Positions 18,690 through 27,664 are shown, numbered from the stretch's first letter. The stretch: DNA of 64,000 nt from Chryseobacterium artocarpi (GCF_001684975.1 NZ_MAYH01000023.1:1-64000); one strand, 5' to 3'. Notes: generated from the sequence alone by a model not told the origin. Numbers and translations are program-made.

Positions 18690-19377
18690 TGCACTTCTTG
18701 CAAATAGTATATTAACATTTCTAAAGGAATATTTTACAATTATTATTTTTGTACCTACGTTGTTAGGTGGATTGGGGCAGCTTTACCAATTAGTATCACT
18801 TGCTCCATCTCTAATAGAATACTTTTCTATTAGTCAGCTTCTAATTGATGGTATTTTAATACTTATCAGGTCCCCCTTATATATTATAGGAATTCTTTCC
18901 TATGGTTTTTATTTGGTTATTAAGAATGATAAGCGACAACGTATAAAATTCTGGATTACTTTATTCTTTGCTTTTATATTGCTAACACTAAGTATTTATA
19001 GGGATTTCGTAGATGAAAATTATTATAAACTGTTCAAAAACTTTATAGTACTTGGAATTAATATTTTTTTCATTTTTCTTTATAAAAATATGGGAAATGC
19101 AAAGACTAGTTTAAAAATTTTTGGACTAGTTATCACTGCTGTTTTATTCTCAATACTATTAAATATTTTGGATAGACAATTTGATTATAATTCTATAGAA
19201 AATATTTCTTTATTAACGGATAAAGTACAATCTCAGTATCCTAAAGCTGAATTTAGATATTATAATGATAAGTTTGTGATTTTTGAGAATACAAGTAATC
19301 AAAAATATATCATTAAAGAGTTTGGAGATTTGTTTAAGGAAAGTAATTTAAAGGATAGTACCATCATGATAAAATGA
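18673..19377 (+). CDS. Hypothetical multi-pass membrane protein, 234 aa
   Basis: Four or five hydrophobic segments can be seen at about residues 15-45, 55-85, 95-112, 122-140 and 146-162, followed by a soluble C-terminal domain of about 70 residues (starting near SIENISLLTDK) probably in the cytoplasm or periplasm depending on topology. No family motif is recognised. The gene stands between decayed fragments and the repair module, with a start-less coding remnant overlapping its first codons. An orphan immunity protein is a reasonable guess, as such genes often outlive their toxins, but there is no direct evidence. Confidence 0.6.
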   Translation: MRRFFDALLANSILTFLKEYFTIIIFVPTLLGGLGQLYQLVSLAPSLIEYFSISQLLIDGILILIRSPLYIIGILSYGFYLVIKNDKRQRIKFWITLFFAFILLTLSIYRDFVDENYYKLFKNFIVLGINIFFIFLYKNMGNAKTSLKIFGLVITAVLFSILLNILDRQFDYNSIENISLLTDKVQSQYPKAEFRYYNDKFVIFENTSNQKYIIKEFGDLFKESNLKDSTIMIK

Positions 19378-19411
19378 AATGATTAAACATTTTCAGGATA
19401 GCTTAAAAAGT

Positions 19412-20020
19412 TTACCTCAATCGAAATCGGAAAGTTAAATTAATTCTTTCGTTCATCGGTATTGTGGACTTAGCAATTCTATGTTCCCAATATTCCTGAA
19501 GGTCACCTTTCATAATGAGTAATGAACCGTGAGTAAGCGGTAAACTATATTTACTTTGATGATGATCCATTTTTCTGAAATCGAAATTTCTGGTTTGCCC
19601 AAGGCTTACTGATGCAATAATCGGTCGTTTGCCGTATTTGCTTTCTTTATCTCTATGCCAGGCAACAGAATCATTATTATGCCGGTACAAATTGAGTAAG
19701 ACACCATTGAAGCGATAACCAAACTCTTTTTCAATTTTTTCTTTCAGAAACAAAAGTTCAGGAGTCCATGGATTGGTTTTCTTTTTATTATTGTCTGATT
19801 CGTTAGATTCTATACTTTCCCCATACCATGCAGTGAGACGTGGTGTTAATACCATCTTATCGTACATTTTTTGCGTACGCTGTTCCCATTGAACGGTATG
19901 TAGTAAATGATCTTTGAGTTCATCGGCTTCCTTTGGCTGAAGAAAATTTTCCCTGTGTTCCAATAGATCTTTTGGAAATTCATAAAATTCTTCTGAATTG
20001 AATAAACTGAGTTGACTCAC
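19412..20020 (-). CDS. AlkB-like 2OG-Fe(II) dioxygenase with a clamp-binding motif
   Basis: Oxidative DNA/RNA demethylase of the AlkB superfamily (202 aa). The iron ligands are H122-x-D124 (AWHRDKE) and H180 (YWEHRI), and the 2-oxoglutarate ligand is an Arg in RINLTFRFR (R192/R198). Substrate-side features NLYRHNNDSVAWH and ASVSLGQTRNFDF are typical of ALKBH2/3-like bacterial members. Residues 3-7 are QLSLF, a textbook sliding-clamp-binding pentapeptide, suggesting recruitment to the replisome. It follows the S24 repressor by 39 bases on the same strand, so the two are probably co-transcribed from the damage-responsive divergent promoter. It would repair alkylated bases such as 1-methyladenine and 3-methylcytosine. 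Confidence 0.88.
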   Translation of the reverse strand: MSQLSLFNSEEFYEFPKDLLEHRENFLQPKEADELKDHLLHTVQWEQRTQKMYDKMVLTPRLTAWYGESIESNESDNNKKKTNPWTPELLFLKEKIEKEFGYRFNGVLLNLYRHNNDSVAWHRDKESKYGKRPIIASVSLGQTRNFDFRKMDHHQSKYSLPLTHGSLLIMKGDLQEYWEHRIAKSTIPMNERINLTFRFRLR

Positions 20021-20059
20021 TGTAGATTTCTTTAAAAATTTGTAGTAACAATATTCCTT

Positions 20060-20860
20060 TTATAAACTTTCTTTATTAGACCGATTGTTAGCGTTAAATG
20101 CTAAATTTTCTAATCTCTGAATATCTTTTCGTAGTTCTAGAAACATATCTTTTACGTTATGGTCTGGATTGTCAGGTTCAAAATCCTCTGGAAATATACC
20201 GGAAGCGTATTGCCATATCTCCACAATATCTTCTAATGGAATATCATAAGGCTTATAAAACGGATTATCAGCTGCTACGGTAATTGATTTTTTCTTCTTA
20301 GCATTGAATCTTTTGTAAGAAATCCCATCATTGAAGGTAACAAATATGTAGCTTTTACCAGGTTTCAGATCTTCAATATTTTCAACATACTTTCCGATAA
20401 TATAAGATCCATCTTTAAAAGGAGGCATGGAATCTCCCTGAGCTGGAAAAGCTCGGTATTTTCCATTGGTTAAAAAAGGAAGAGTGATCCTTTGCAGCCT
20501 TTCAACATATTCCGGGTCACTGTAGCCGGATAAATAACCCATTGATGCTTTTTGCGGAACTATCTCGATACTGTTGTTTCCTAATTGGTCTACAACAACA
20601 GGTAAGACTATTCTATTATCAGGAAGTTTCAGGATTTCTTCCAATGGATATTTTCGGATATCAACAGTAAGAAGTAAATCAATACTTATATTGAAGTACT
20701 TTGAAATCTTTATTAATACTTCGTAGGGCGCTTCTGAGCGACCACTTTCATATTTGGAATACCGGTCTCTGCTGATGATTAAAATATCATTAGCAAAAGC
20801 ATTCTGGGATAAACCTCGTTTACCTCTCAAAAACCTTATATTATCTGCAAAAGTTGACAT
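20060..20860 (-). CDS. XRE-family repressor with S24 (LexA-like) peptidase domain
   Basis: Residues 1-68 are an XRE helix-turn-helix (LSQNAFANDILIISRDRYSKYE), and residues about 135-230 an S24/LexA-type domain with Ser144 (GDSM) and Lys183 (YKRF) as catalytic dyad. I chose ATG 20860 (MSTFADN, 266 aa): the upstream TTG at 20881 forms the end of a minus-strand -7 box, TATATTTG at 20886-20879. Two similar 15-bp dyads in the divergent region are the likely operators. The expected Ala-Gly cleavage site reads Met-Gly here (KASMGYLSGY). Regulates its own operon with the AlkB gene and, divergently, dinB-dnaE; this is a local stand-in for LexA control. Confidence 0.88.
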   Translation of the reverse strand: MSTFADNIRFLRGKRGLSQNAFANDILIISRDRYSKYESGRSEAPYEVLIKISKYFNISIDLLLTVDIRKYPLEEILKLPDNRIVLPVVVDQLGNNSIEIVPQKASMGYLSGYSDPEYVERLQRITLPFLTNGKYRAFPAQGDSMPPFKDGSYIIGKYVENIEDLKPGKSYIFVTFNDGISYKRFNAKKKKSITVAADNPFYKPYDIPLEDIVEIWQYASGIFPEDFEPDNPDHNVKDMFLELRKDIQRLENLAFNANNRSNKESL

Positions 20861-20861
20861 T

Positions 20862-20876
20862 GGGACAAATTGTGCC
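20862..20876. promoter_or_regulatory. Predicted operator 1 for the S24 repressor
   Basis: GGGACAAATTGTGCC is a near-perfect 15-bp dyad (GGGACAA-A-TTGTGCC, one mismatch). It lies between the minus-strand -7 box and the repressor start codon, where binding would block the repressor-alkB transcript. It shares its first nine bases with the dyad 33 bp to the right. Confidence 0.6.
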
Positions 20877-20878
20877 AG

Positions 20879-20886
20879 CAAATATA
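20879..20886 (-). promoter_or_regulatory. Predicted -7 box for the S24 repressor/AlkB operon
   Basis: Read on the minus strand these bases are TATATTTG, an exact match to TAnnTTTG, 19 bases before ATG 20860. The overlap with TTG 20881 decides against that upstream start. Confidence 0.5.
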
Positions 20887-20894
20887 ATAATTTT

Positions 20895-20909
20895 GGGACA
20901 AATAGTCTC
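20895..20909. promoter_or_regulatory. Predicted operator 2 (dinB side)
   Basis: GGGACAAATAGTCTC repeats the left half of operator 1 exactly and the right half partly (TAGTCTC versus TTGTGCC). Its start is 33 bases from that of operator 1, about three helical turns, so two repressor dimers would sit on the same face. It abuts the plus-strand -7 box at 20910. Confidence 0.55.
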
Positions 20910-20917
20910 TAATTTTG
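20910..20917 (+). promoter_or_regulatory. Predicted -7 box for dinB-dnaE
   Basis: TAATTTTG matches TAnnTTTG and ends four bases before ATG 20922, implying a leaderless or nearly leaderless mRNA. It directly follows operator 2. Confidence 0.45.
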
Positions 20918-20921
20918 TAAC

Positions 20922-22070
20922 ATGAACCGGGCAATTGTACACATGGACCTTGATACATTTTTTGTATCCTGCGAGAGGCGCAATAATACTCAGCTTCAGG
21001 GTATTCCCCTCATTATAGGAGGTGGAGACCGTGGAGTGGTAGCCTCGTGTTCCTATGAAGCTAGAAAGTTTGGAGTTCGTTCTGCAATGCCAATCCGTAT
21101 GGCGCTGAGATTGTGTCCTGATGCAAAAGTGATCCGGGGCGATCATGAAATGTACTCCAATTTATCTCATACTGTAACTGAAATTATACAGGGAAAAGTT
21201 CCACTAATGGAGAAAGCAAGTATTGATGAATTTTATCTGGACTTATCAGGGATGGATAAGTTTTTTGGCTGCTATCAATGGACCAAAGAAATCGCTGAGA
21301 CCGTTACTAAAGAGACTGGCCTTCCCATAAGCTTTGCACTATCGACGAATAAGACCGTTTCAAAAATTGGTGCGGGAGAGGCTAAGCCTGTAGGTAGAAT
21401 GGAAATCAAAGAACTGGAAGTGCAACCATTTTTAAATCCTTTATCCATTAAAAAAATTCCAATGGTGGGTGACAAGACTTTCCAGTTGCTATCAAGAATA
21501 GGGATCCGGACGATTCATACCTTATCTGAAATGCCGGTACTTGTTCTGCAGCAAATGATTGGAGCCAACGGGAAAGAACTTTGGAAAAAAGCCAATGGAA
21601 TTGATGAGAATCCTGTTATTCCTTATTCTGAAAGAAAGTCTATTTCAACTGAAAGGACTTTTACTAATGATACTATGGATATTATCGAGCTAAAACGATT
21701 GATTTCAGGAATGGCAGAACAGTTAGCCTATCAATTGAGACACGAAAAATGGCTGACTTCTACAGTGGTGGTAAAAATAAGATATGCCAATTTCGATACG
21801 GAAACCAAGCAATGCAAAGTATCTTATACTTCTGCAGATCACACCTTGTCAAGAGTTGCTCTGGAATTGTTCAATAAGGCGTATACCAGAAGAATGAGGC
21901 TTCGTTTGGTAGGGCTTCGTTTTACAGGCCTTGTTCATGGAAATCACCAGATGAATCTATTTGAAGATACTGAGGAACAGATGAGTTTATATCAAACCAT
22001 GGATTATATCAAAAATCGTTTCGGATCCGATGCTGTAGGGCGGGCATCCGGCTTTGATTTCGGGAAATAA
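20922..22070 (+). CDS. dinB: Y-family DNA polymerase IV (DinB)
   Basis: Error-prone translesion polymerase of 382 aa. Catalytic acids are D9 (MDLDTFF) and D102-E103 (ASIDEFYLD). The finger/palm region has YEARKFGVRSAMP, the thumb has the helix-hairpin-helix IKKIPMVGDKTFQLLSRIGI, and the little-finger domain runs from about residue 240. QMNLF at 343-347 is a good sliding-clamp-binding motif near the C-terminus. Start MNRAIVHMDLD is typical. dnaE follows after 17 bases, so they share a transcript. Operator 2 and a -7 box directly upstream imply control by the S24 repressor and induction by DNA damage. Confidence 0.93.
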   Translation: MNRAIVHMDLDTFFVSCERRNNTQLQGIPLIIGGGDRGVVASCSYEARKFGVRSAMPIRMALRLCPDAKVIRGDHEMYSNLSHTVTEIIQGKVPLMEKASIDEFYLDLSGMDKFFGCYQWTKEIAETVTKETGLPISFALSTNKTVSKIGAGEAKPVGRMEIKELEVQPFLNPLSIKKIPMVGDKTFQLLSRIGIRTIHTLSEMPVLVLQQMIGANGKELWKKANGIDENPVIPYSERKSISTERTFTNDTMDIIELKRLISGMAEQLAYQLRHEKWLTSTVVVKIRYANFDTETKQCKVSYTSADHTLSRVALELFNKAYTRRMRLRLVGLRFTGLVHGNHQMNLFEDTEEQMSLYQTMDYIKNRFGSDAVGRASGFDFGK

Positions 22071-22087
22071 TTTTAAATCTTTTCAAC

Positions 22088-25000
22088 ATGTTTATTAACT
22101 GTCATTCTTTTCATAGCCTTCGTTATGGAACTTTATCCATCGAGGAATTGGTAAAACAAGCGTATGAATCAGGAGCCAAAGAACTGGTATTGACTGATAT
22201 CAATACAGTAACCGGAATTTATGATTTTAAAAAAGAATGTGAAAAGTTTAATATAAAACCCATTCCCGGGGTTGAAGTCAGAAAGGATGGTAAACTTCTT
22301 TATGTAGGTATAGCCAGGAAGTTCTCAGGAATTGGTGAAATCAACAAAGTCATTACAGGTCATAACTGCGATGGTAAAGAACTATCTGAAATAGCTCCTG
22401 AACTTAAGGAGGTATTGATTGTTTATCCGATGAGTAATATTCCCTCAGAATTGAAAGCCAATGAATATATAGGAGTAAGAATGGAGGAATTAAATTTCCT
22501 GATCCGCCCTGAATATGAAAGGTATATTTCTAAAATGGTTATTTTTCATCCTGTCACTTTTAGTACTGATGAAGAGTATGAACTGCATAAGATTCTAAGG
22601 GCAATTGATAATAATACCTTGCTTTCTAAACTTACCAAAAGAGATGCTTGCCGCAGATCGGAATATTTTATTGCTGAGCAGCAAATTGTAAAAGCATTTG
22701 AAAGATACCCTCAGATTATTGAAAATACAAAAAATATTCTTGTTGAATGCTATTTTGAATTTGATTTTAAAGAAGTTAAGAACAAGAAGTTCTATACAAA
22801 ATCAAAAGAAGATGATTTGAAACTTCTCCGCAGATTAGCTTATTCAGGGTTGGAAAAAAGATATGGATTAAACCATGAAATTGCTAAAAAGAGAGTAGAA
22901 AAAGAACTGAAAGTTATCGATGAGCTTAACTTTTGTTCTTATTTTCTTATTACCTGGGATATTGTGTGTTATAGCAATAGCATGGGGTTTATGCATGTGG
23001 GAAGAGGAAGCGGTGCCAATTCCATTGTCAGTTATTGTTTAGGAATCACAGATATTTGCCCTCTGGAACTTGATCTTTACTTTGAACGGTTTCTTAATCT
23101 TAATCGTAAGACCCCTCCGGATTTTGATATTGACTGGAGCTGGCAAAACAGAGATACGATCTTAGAATATATTTTCGACAGATATGGAAAAGACCATGTT
23201 GCATTTTGTGGAACTAATGTTGAGTTTAAGTACAAATCAATTTTTAGGGAAGTTGGAAAAGTATTTGGCCTACCGAAGGAAGAATTGGATGACTTGACAA
23301 GCAAATCAATGGAAAGGCATGATCAGAATTCTGTAGTGGAATTGGTGCAGAGGTATGGTAAGTTATTGGAACAATTTCCCAACCAAAGAAGCATGCATGC
23401 TTGTGGAATATTGATTTCAGAAGAACCAATCACCAATTATACGGCATTAGAAATGCCTCCCAAAGGATTTCCAATTGTTCAGTTCGATATGAACGTGGCG
23501 GAAGATATTGGTTTAGAAAAATTTGATATTCTTTCCCAAAGAGGATTAGGGACCATTAATGACACTGTGAATCTTATTCGAAAGACAAGAGGAATCACGG
23601 TAGATATTCGGGACACAAAATTATCCAAGGATGAAGAAAGATCCAATGAATATTTGGCGATAGGAAGAACTATTGGGTGTTTTTATATTGAATCTCCAGC
23701 AATGCGAGGACTTTTAAGAAGACTAAAATGTGATAATTATAGAACATTGGTTGCCGCTTCATCTATTATTCGCCCTGGAGTTGCTCAAAGTGGAATGATG
23801 CGTGAATATATATTTAGGCATAATCACCCAGATAAATTTGAATACTTTCATTCAATATTTGAAGAACACCTCAAAGAGACTTATGGCATTATGGTATATC
23901 AAGAAGATGTTCTGAAGATTGCCCAGTATTTTGGAGGATTATCTCTAGCTGATGGAGATATTTTACGCAGGGCAATGAGTGGAAAAGGCCGTTCAATTGA
24001 GAAACTCAGAGAGGTAAAAGCGAATTTTTTTGATTCCTGCAGAAAGCTTGGGCATTCTGAACCATTAACTGCTGAAGCTTACAGGCAAATTGAATCTTTT
24101 GCCGGATATTCTTTCTGTAAGGCTCACTCAGCTTCCTACGCTGTGGAGAGCTACCAGAGTCTTTATTTAAAGGTATATTATCCGCTGGAGTTTATGGTTT
24201 CTGTGATTAATAACCAAGGAGGGTTTTATCGTACAGAAGTATACATCCATGAAGCAAAAATGTCGGGAGGAAATATCCAGACGCCTTGTGTTAATACCAG
24301 TGAATACCAAACAACACTTAAAGGAGCAGATATTTACTTAGGGTTGATGCTTCTGGAAGGACTAGAAACAAAAGTTGCTCATAGTATTGTTGAGGAACGT
24401 GAACAAAATGGAGAATACAGGTCTCTGGAAGATTTTATCAGACGCATTCCTATTGGTATTGAAACTGTACAGATTCTGATTTTTATTGGTGCATTCAGAT
24501 TTACGAGGAAGCCCAAAAATGAGCTATTGGTTGAAGCTCGGATATTATTAGTGAATTTTAAACCTGAACAAAGAGGACTTATGCTGATTGAGGAGCCTGT
24601 TCAAGAATTCAAGCTTCCACAATTAAAAAGAGAACAGTTTGAGGATGCTTTTGATGAAATCGAGCTGATAGGCTTTCCTATTTCTTGCAGCTCATTTGAT
24701 TTACTAAAGACCAAATATAGAGGATCTGTTTTTGTAAGAGATTTACTTCAATATCATAAGAAACAAGTAAAAATGTTAGCTTATCTTATTGCAAGAAAAC
24801 ATGTCCCAACGAAAAAGGGGACCATGTATTTTGGTACGTGGATCGATGTGAATGGTGATTATTTTGATACAGCCCATTTTCCTGATAGTTTGAAAAAATA
24901 CGACTTTCAAGGCGGAGGATGTTATTTATTATTAGGAACAGTAGAAGTTGATTTTCATTTTCCAACCATTACCATTCACAAGATGGCCAAAATGCCGATG

Positions 25001-25141
25001 ATTCCGGATCCTAGATATGCGTATGATAAGGAAAAACAGTATGATGTCCACAGACAAATTAAGGAAGATATCAGTATGACTCATAGAAAACCTTATCCCC
25101 AAGAACAAGAAATTGGATTGCCAAGAAAGCAATTTAAATAG
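22088..25141 (+). CDS. dnaE2: Second DNA polymerase III alpha subunit (DnaE2-like), 1017 aa
   Basis: C-family polymerase, about 150 residues shorter than replicative DnaE. The N-terminal PHP domain (residues 1-200) keeps HSFHSLRYG and IPGVEV, but the usual TDHGN is TDINT, so its metal site is partly lost and proofreading activity is unlikely. The palm has the catalytic PDFDID acids (PPDFDIDW, near residue 341) and KFDIL further on. The finger sequence includes MVYQEDVLKIAQ-FGG and the RRAMSGK motif. An OB-fold-like tail ends the protein. Located 17 bases after dinB in one operon, it matches the dinB-dnaE mutagenesis cassettes of Bacteroidota and would act in damage-induced translesion synthesis rather than chromosomal replication. 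Confidence 0.9.
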   Translation: MFINCHSFHSLRYGTLSIEELVKQAYESGAKELVLTDINTVTGIYDFKKECEKFNIKPIPGVEVRKDGKLLYVGIARKFSGIGEINKVITGHNCDGKELSEIAPELKEVLIVYPMSNIPSELKANEYIGVRMEELNFLIRPEYERYISKMVIFHPVTFSTDEEYELHKILRAIDNNTLLSKLTKRDACRRSEYFIAEQQIVKAFERYPQIIENTKNILVECYFEFDFKEVKNKKFYTKSKEDDLKLLRRLAYSGLEKRYGLNHEIAKKRVEKELKVIDELNFCSYFLITWDIVCYSNSMGFMHVGRGSGANSIVSYCLGITDICPLELDLYFERFLNLNRKTPPDFDIDWSWQNRDTILEYIFDRYGKDHVAFCGTNVEFKYKSIFREVGKVFGLPKEELDDLTSKSMERHDQNSVVELVQRYGKLLEQFPNQRSMHACGILISEEPITNYTALEMPPKGFPIVQFDMNVAEDIGLEKFDILSQRGLGTINDTVNLIRKTRGITVDIRDTKLSKDEERSNEYLAIGRTIGCFYIESPAMRGLLRRLKCDNYRTLVAASSIIRPGVAQSGMMREYIFRHNHPDKFEYFHSIFEEHLKETYGIMVYQEDVLKIAQYFGGLSLADGDILRRAMSGKGRSIEKLREVKANFFDSCRKLGHSEPLTAEAYRQIESFAGYSFCKAHSASYAVESYQSLYLKVYYPLEFMVSVINNQGGFYRTEVYIHEAKMSGGNIQTPCVNTSEYQTTLKGADIYLGLMLLEGLETKVAHSIVEEREQNGEYRSLEDFIRRIPIGIETVQILIFIGAFRFTRKPKNELLVEARILLVNFKPEQRGLMLIEEPVQEFKLPQLKREQFEDAFDEIELIGFPISCSSFDLLKTKYRGSVFVRDLLQYHKKQVKMLAYLIARKHVPTKKGTMYFGTWIDVNGDYFDTAHFPDSLKKYDFQGGGCYLLLGTVEVDFHFPTITIHKMAKMPMIPDPRYAYDKEKQYDVHRQIKEDISMTHRKPYPQEQEIGLPRKQFK

Positions 25142-25194
25142 ATATTGCTTAAGTCAATTTCATGGTATTTATCAACTTCTAATATAATTGATAT

Positions 25195-25587
25195 TTATCG
25201 GAGAGGTCGCATAATTTCTTCAACATCAAGGCCTCTTGAATTAATATTATACATTATTGTTGTAATTTGTGCAAGTAATAATTTATTCTCCTTTTCAAGT
25301 TCTGTATATTTTTTTTTATAATTATCTAATTGCTCTATTAAACTTTTTCTATGTGATTTACCAGTAGGATTTAATCCCAAATTATTTAACTGAATTTTTC
25401 GAGCATTATCAATTAGGGTTGCACGGTTATTAAGTAATAAGGTACTACGACTCTTATATCCAAGCTTTTTTAGGATGGATGTTCTTGAAATAGGAGAGAT
25501 TGCATACCCATCATTAATCATTACTTCTAAAATCCGTTTTAGCTCAATGTCTGTGTCTTTGCCTCTTAATTTTTTATTGTTTTCCAT
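25195..25587 (-). CDS. GinD/TnpC-like small DNA-binding protein, 130 aa
   Basis: Last gene of the recombinase operon. The N-terminal half resembles a helix-turn-helix (RTSILKKLGYKSRSTLLLNN), the C-terminal half is a coiled coil (IEQLDNYKKKYTELEKENKLL). Small proteins like this follow the recombinases in Tn554 (TnpC) and GInt islands (GinD), where they are needed for, or direct, recombination. Its ATG lies inside the preceding gene (14-base overlap). Assignment by operon layout and fold impression; sequence family not verified. Confidence 0.65.
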   Translation of the reverse strand: MENNKKLRGKDTDIELKRILEVMINDGYAISPISRTSILKKLGYKSRSTLLLNNRATLIDNARKIQLNNLGLNPTGKSHRKSLIEQLDNYKKKYTELEKENKLLLAQITTIMYNINSRGLDVEEIMRPLR

Positions 25588-27664
25588 TTATTATATCTGT
25601 TTTTTTATTTATTTCGGACAAATTATTTCCATTTGGGAACACTTGGACATTAAAACCTTTTATCGCTAATTCTTTAACATACTTCATATTTTTTAATTTA
25701 GCTTCTAAATCCATTATCCAATTATTAGCACCGTATTCTTCGATGCCATTTTGTTTTAACTTTTCTAATGAATTTTCTGTAATATGAATAAGCTTTTCTA
25801 AGTTTTCCCATTCATGTTCTAAACCTGTTAAATGAAGATTGTTACATGCATTCCAACATTGCAAGTGCTTTTCGCATGGATTTAAACTAAAATCGTTAGT
25901 ACATGCTCCAAAGGGAGTGATGTGTAAGGCATTCCCATGTGTATGTAAAAAAGTTTCTGCATTTTCGTAGCTTTCAACTTCTTTTATATTATGATAAGTA
26001 TCTGTTAATTCTCCAATAATGATTTTCTTACGGATCCCATTACGTAAAAAAGAGATTTTTTCATCAACAGTATTAAAGTTCAAATATTCCTTATGGGATT
26101 TTGTGTACTCTTCAAATGTTGGATGTTGGTAAACTTTATTTTGGCTAATATTTTCTCTTCCTAAAGCTAATGCTTGGTTAATATTTGACATACCAGCTAA
26201 TTCATATAATGTATTTTTCCAATGCCGAAATTGATGGCTTGAAATTTTAATACGACTGCCATCTGCCTCAGTTAGGCCTCTTCTATCAAAAATCGATTTT
26301 TGAGAATCAATACTCCGTGACCCTAGTGCAACATTTATTTGATCAATACCAGTTCTGCTAGGCAATAATTTTATCATACTTTTTGGTTGTTCATCATAAT
26401 AATAACCAAAACAACCAACAAACCTTATTGATAAAACTTCGCTTGTTTTTAAAATAGTTTTATTATTATGTTTTAAAGCTACATGATTTACTCTTTTATA
26501 AAATAAATTTTCTATTTCACCAGCAATATATAAATGTTGTGGACATTTTTTTTTGTGGTCTGTTAGTCTCGAATATACTATATCTTTATTGATGATTTTT
26601 GGAGAAATATTTTGTCTTTTCAAAAAAGAATTCAGAGACTCAATATTTTTGTGTCCAAAGTATTTTAAAAGGTCAGAGTCCGCAATAAGCTTATCCGCAG
26701 GAATATTCCAAAGTCTATTATGATCTTCTTGAAACTTTGCTATTTTTCTAGGTTCAGCTGTAAGTGTTTTCAGATCATTTATTGCTCTTATTACTAGAGG
26801 TACATCTTGTTCAGATAGCCAATGAACCTGTGGTCTAAAACTTTTTTGAGCATAATATTTTATGCAATAATCATAGATGTTTTTATTGTTTGAATTTTTT
26901 AGAATATTACCATTTTCGTCTTTTCTGACTTTTTTTATTAGGCAATTATACGGCAGTAAAAGTATTTCATTTGCCCTCAATCCGGTGGCAATTATTAAGT
27001 CAATTGTTCGCAAAAGTATTGCTTCATAATTGTTTAGAGGGGAGTTAGTACATTTTGCATAAGCCACTATAGCTTCATATGAAGGCAACTTCTTAGATTC
27101 GATTCTATCATCAAAATCCATAGAAGAGATACTTGTATACGTATAGTCTTTACATTTTACATTATTTTTAAATTCTATGGGGATGGGAGAGAGTTTAAAC
27201 TGATCAATAAAATCTGAAATTCTTTTTAACCGCGTTGAATTATTATAAATTGTTTGATATTTCAAAGAATTATCTTGCATATTATGTATCAATTCATCAA
27301 AATGCCATCTTGTAATATTAGAAATAGAAGACTCATTTCTTTTTAGCATTAAAGTATATAGCATACGGAATAAATTCAGATAAGATTTTATATTACCAAA
27401 ACCTAATTGCCAATTTCTACTAATATTTAAAATAAAACTTTTTGTAAAATCTGCAAAATCTTTTGGCATAGCAAAATTTGGATCGGCTATTTTACAAATA
27501 TGAGCATTAAAGAAAAAATTACACCCTAACCCTCTGTGAAATAGCCAATCACGTGTATTCCATATTATAGAGTCCCAATCTTCTTTTATTGGTAATGTAT
27601 TGAAATATTTTCTTTCTTTTTCGATGAAGTTTGAAATGTTTTTCTCATTTATTGGCTTGTTCAT
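25574..27664 (-). CDS. Tyrosine recombinase, GinC/TnpB-like, 696 aa
   Basis: Third of three recombinases and the largest, close to Tn554 TnpB in size. Box I Arg sits in IIATGLRANEILLLPYN, box II in SHQFRHWKNTLYE (H-x2-R), and the nucleophile Tyr in NKVYQHPTFEEY. A Cys-rich stretch near residues 600-620 (C-x9-C-x5-C-x3-C) may bind zinc, as in other TnpB-like proteins. It overlaps the upstream recombinase by 20 bases and the small downstream gene by 14. Tandem recombinases acting together at one site fit GInt-type islands. Confidence 0.8.
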   Translation of the reverse strand: MNKPINEKNISNFIEKERKYFNTLPIKEDWDSIIWNTRDWLFHRGLGCNFFFNAHICKIADPNFAMPKDFADFTKSFILNISRNWQLGFGNIKSYLNLFRMLYTLMLKRNESSISNITRWHFDELIHNMQDNSLKYQTIYNNSTRLKRISDFIDQFKLSPIPIEFKNNVKCKDYTYTSISSMDFDDRIESKKLPSYEAIVAYAKCTNSPLNNYEAILLRTIDLIIATGLRANEILLLPYNCLIKKVRKDENGNILKNSNNKNIYDYCIKYYAQKSFRPQVHWLSEQDVPLVIRAINDLKTLTAEPRKIAKFQEDHNRLWNIPADKLIADSDLLKYFGHKNIESLNSFLKRQNISPKIINKDIVYSRLTDHKKKCPQHLYIAGEIENLFYKRVNHVALKHNNKTILKTSEVLSIRFVGCFGYYYDEQPKSMIKLLPSRTGIDQINVALGSRSIDSQKSIFDRRGLTEADGSRIKISSHQFRHWKNTLYELAGMSNINQALALGRENISQNKVYQHPTFEEYTKSHKEYLNFNTVDEKISFLRNGIRKKIIIGELTDTYHNIKEVESYENAETFLHTHGNALHITPFGACTNDFSLNPCEKHLQCWNACNNLHLTGLEHEWENLEKLIHITENSLEKLKQNGIEEYGANNWIMDLEAKLKNMKYVKELAIKGFNVQVFPNGNNLSEINKKTDIINGKQ

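Noticed and set aside
20879..20881. TTG start for the S24 repressor (273 aa)
   Set aside because: Part of a -7 box and upstream of the operator; ATG 20860 starts exactly at the usual HTH N-terminus.
20914..20923. TTTGTAACAT at the dinB start as left attachment site matching 30387-30396
   Set aside because: Only ten AT-rich bases match, and joining the ends would not restore the ssb start, so it is probably chance; the true left border was not found in the window.
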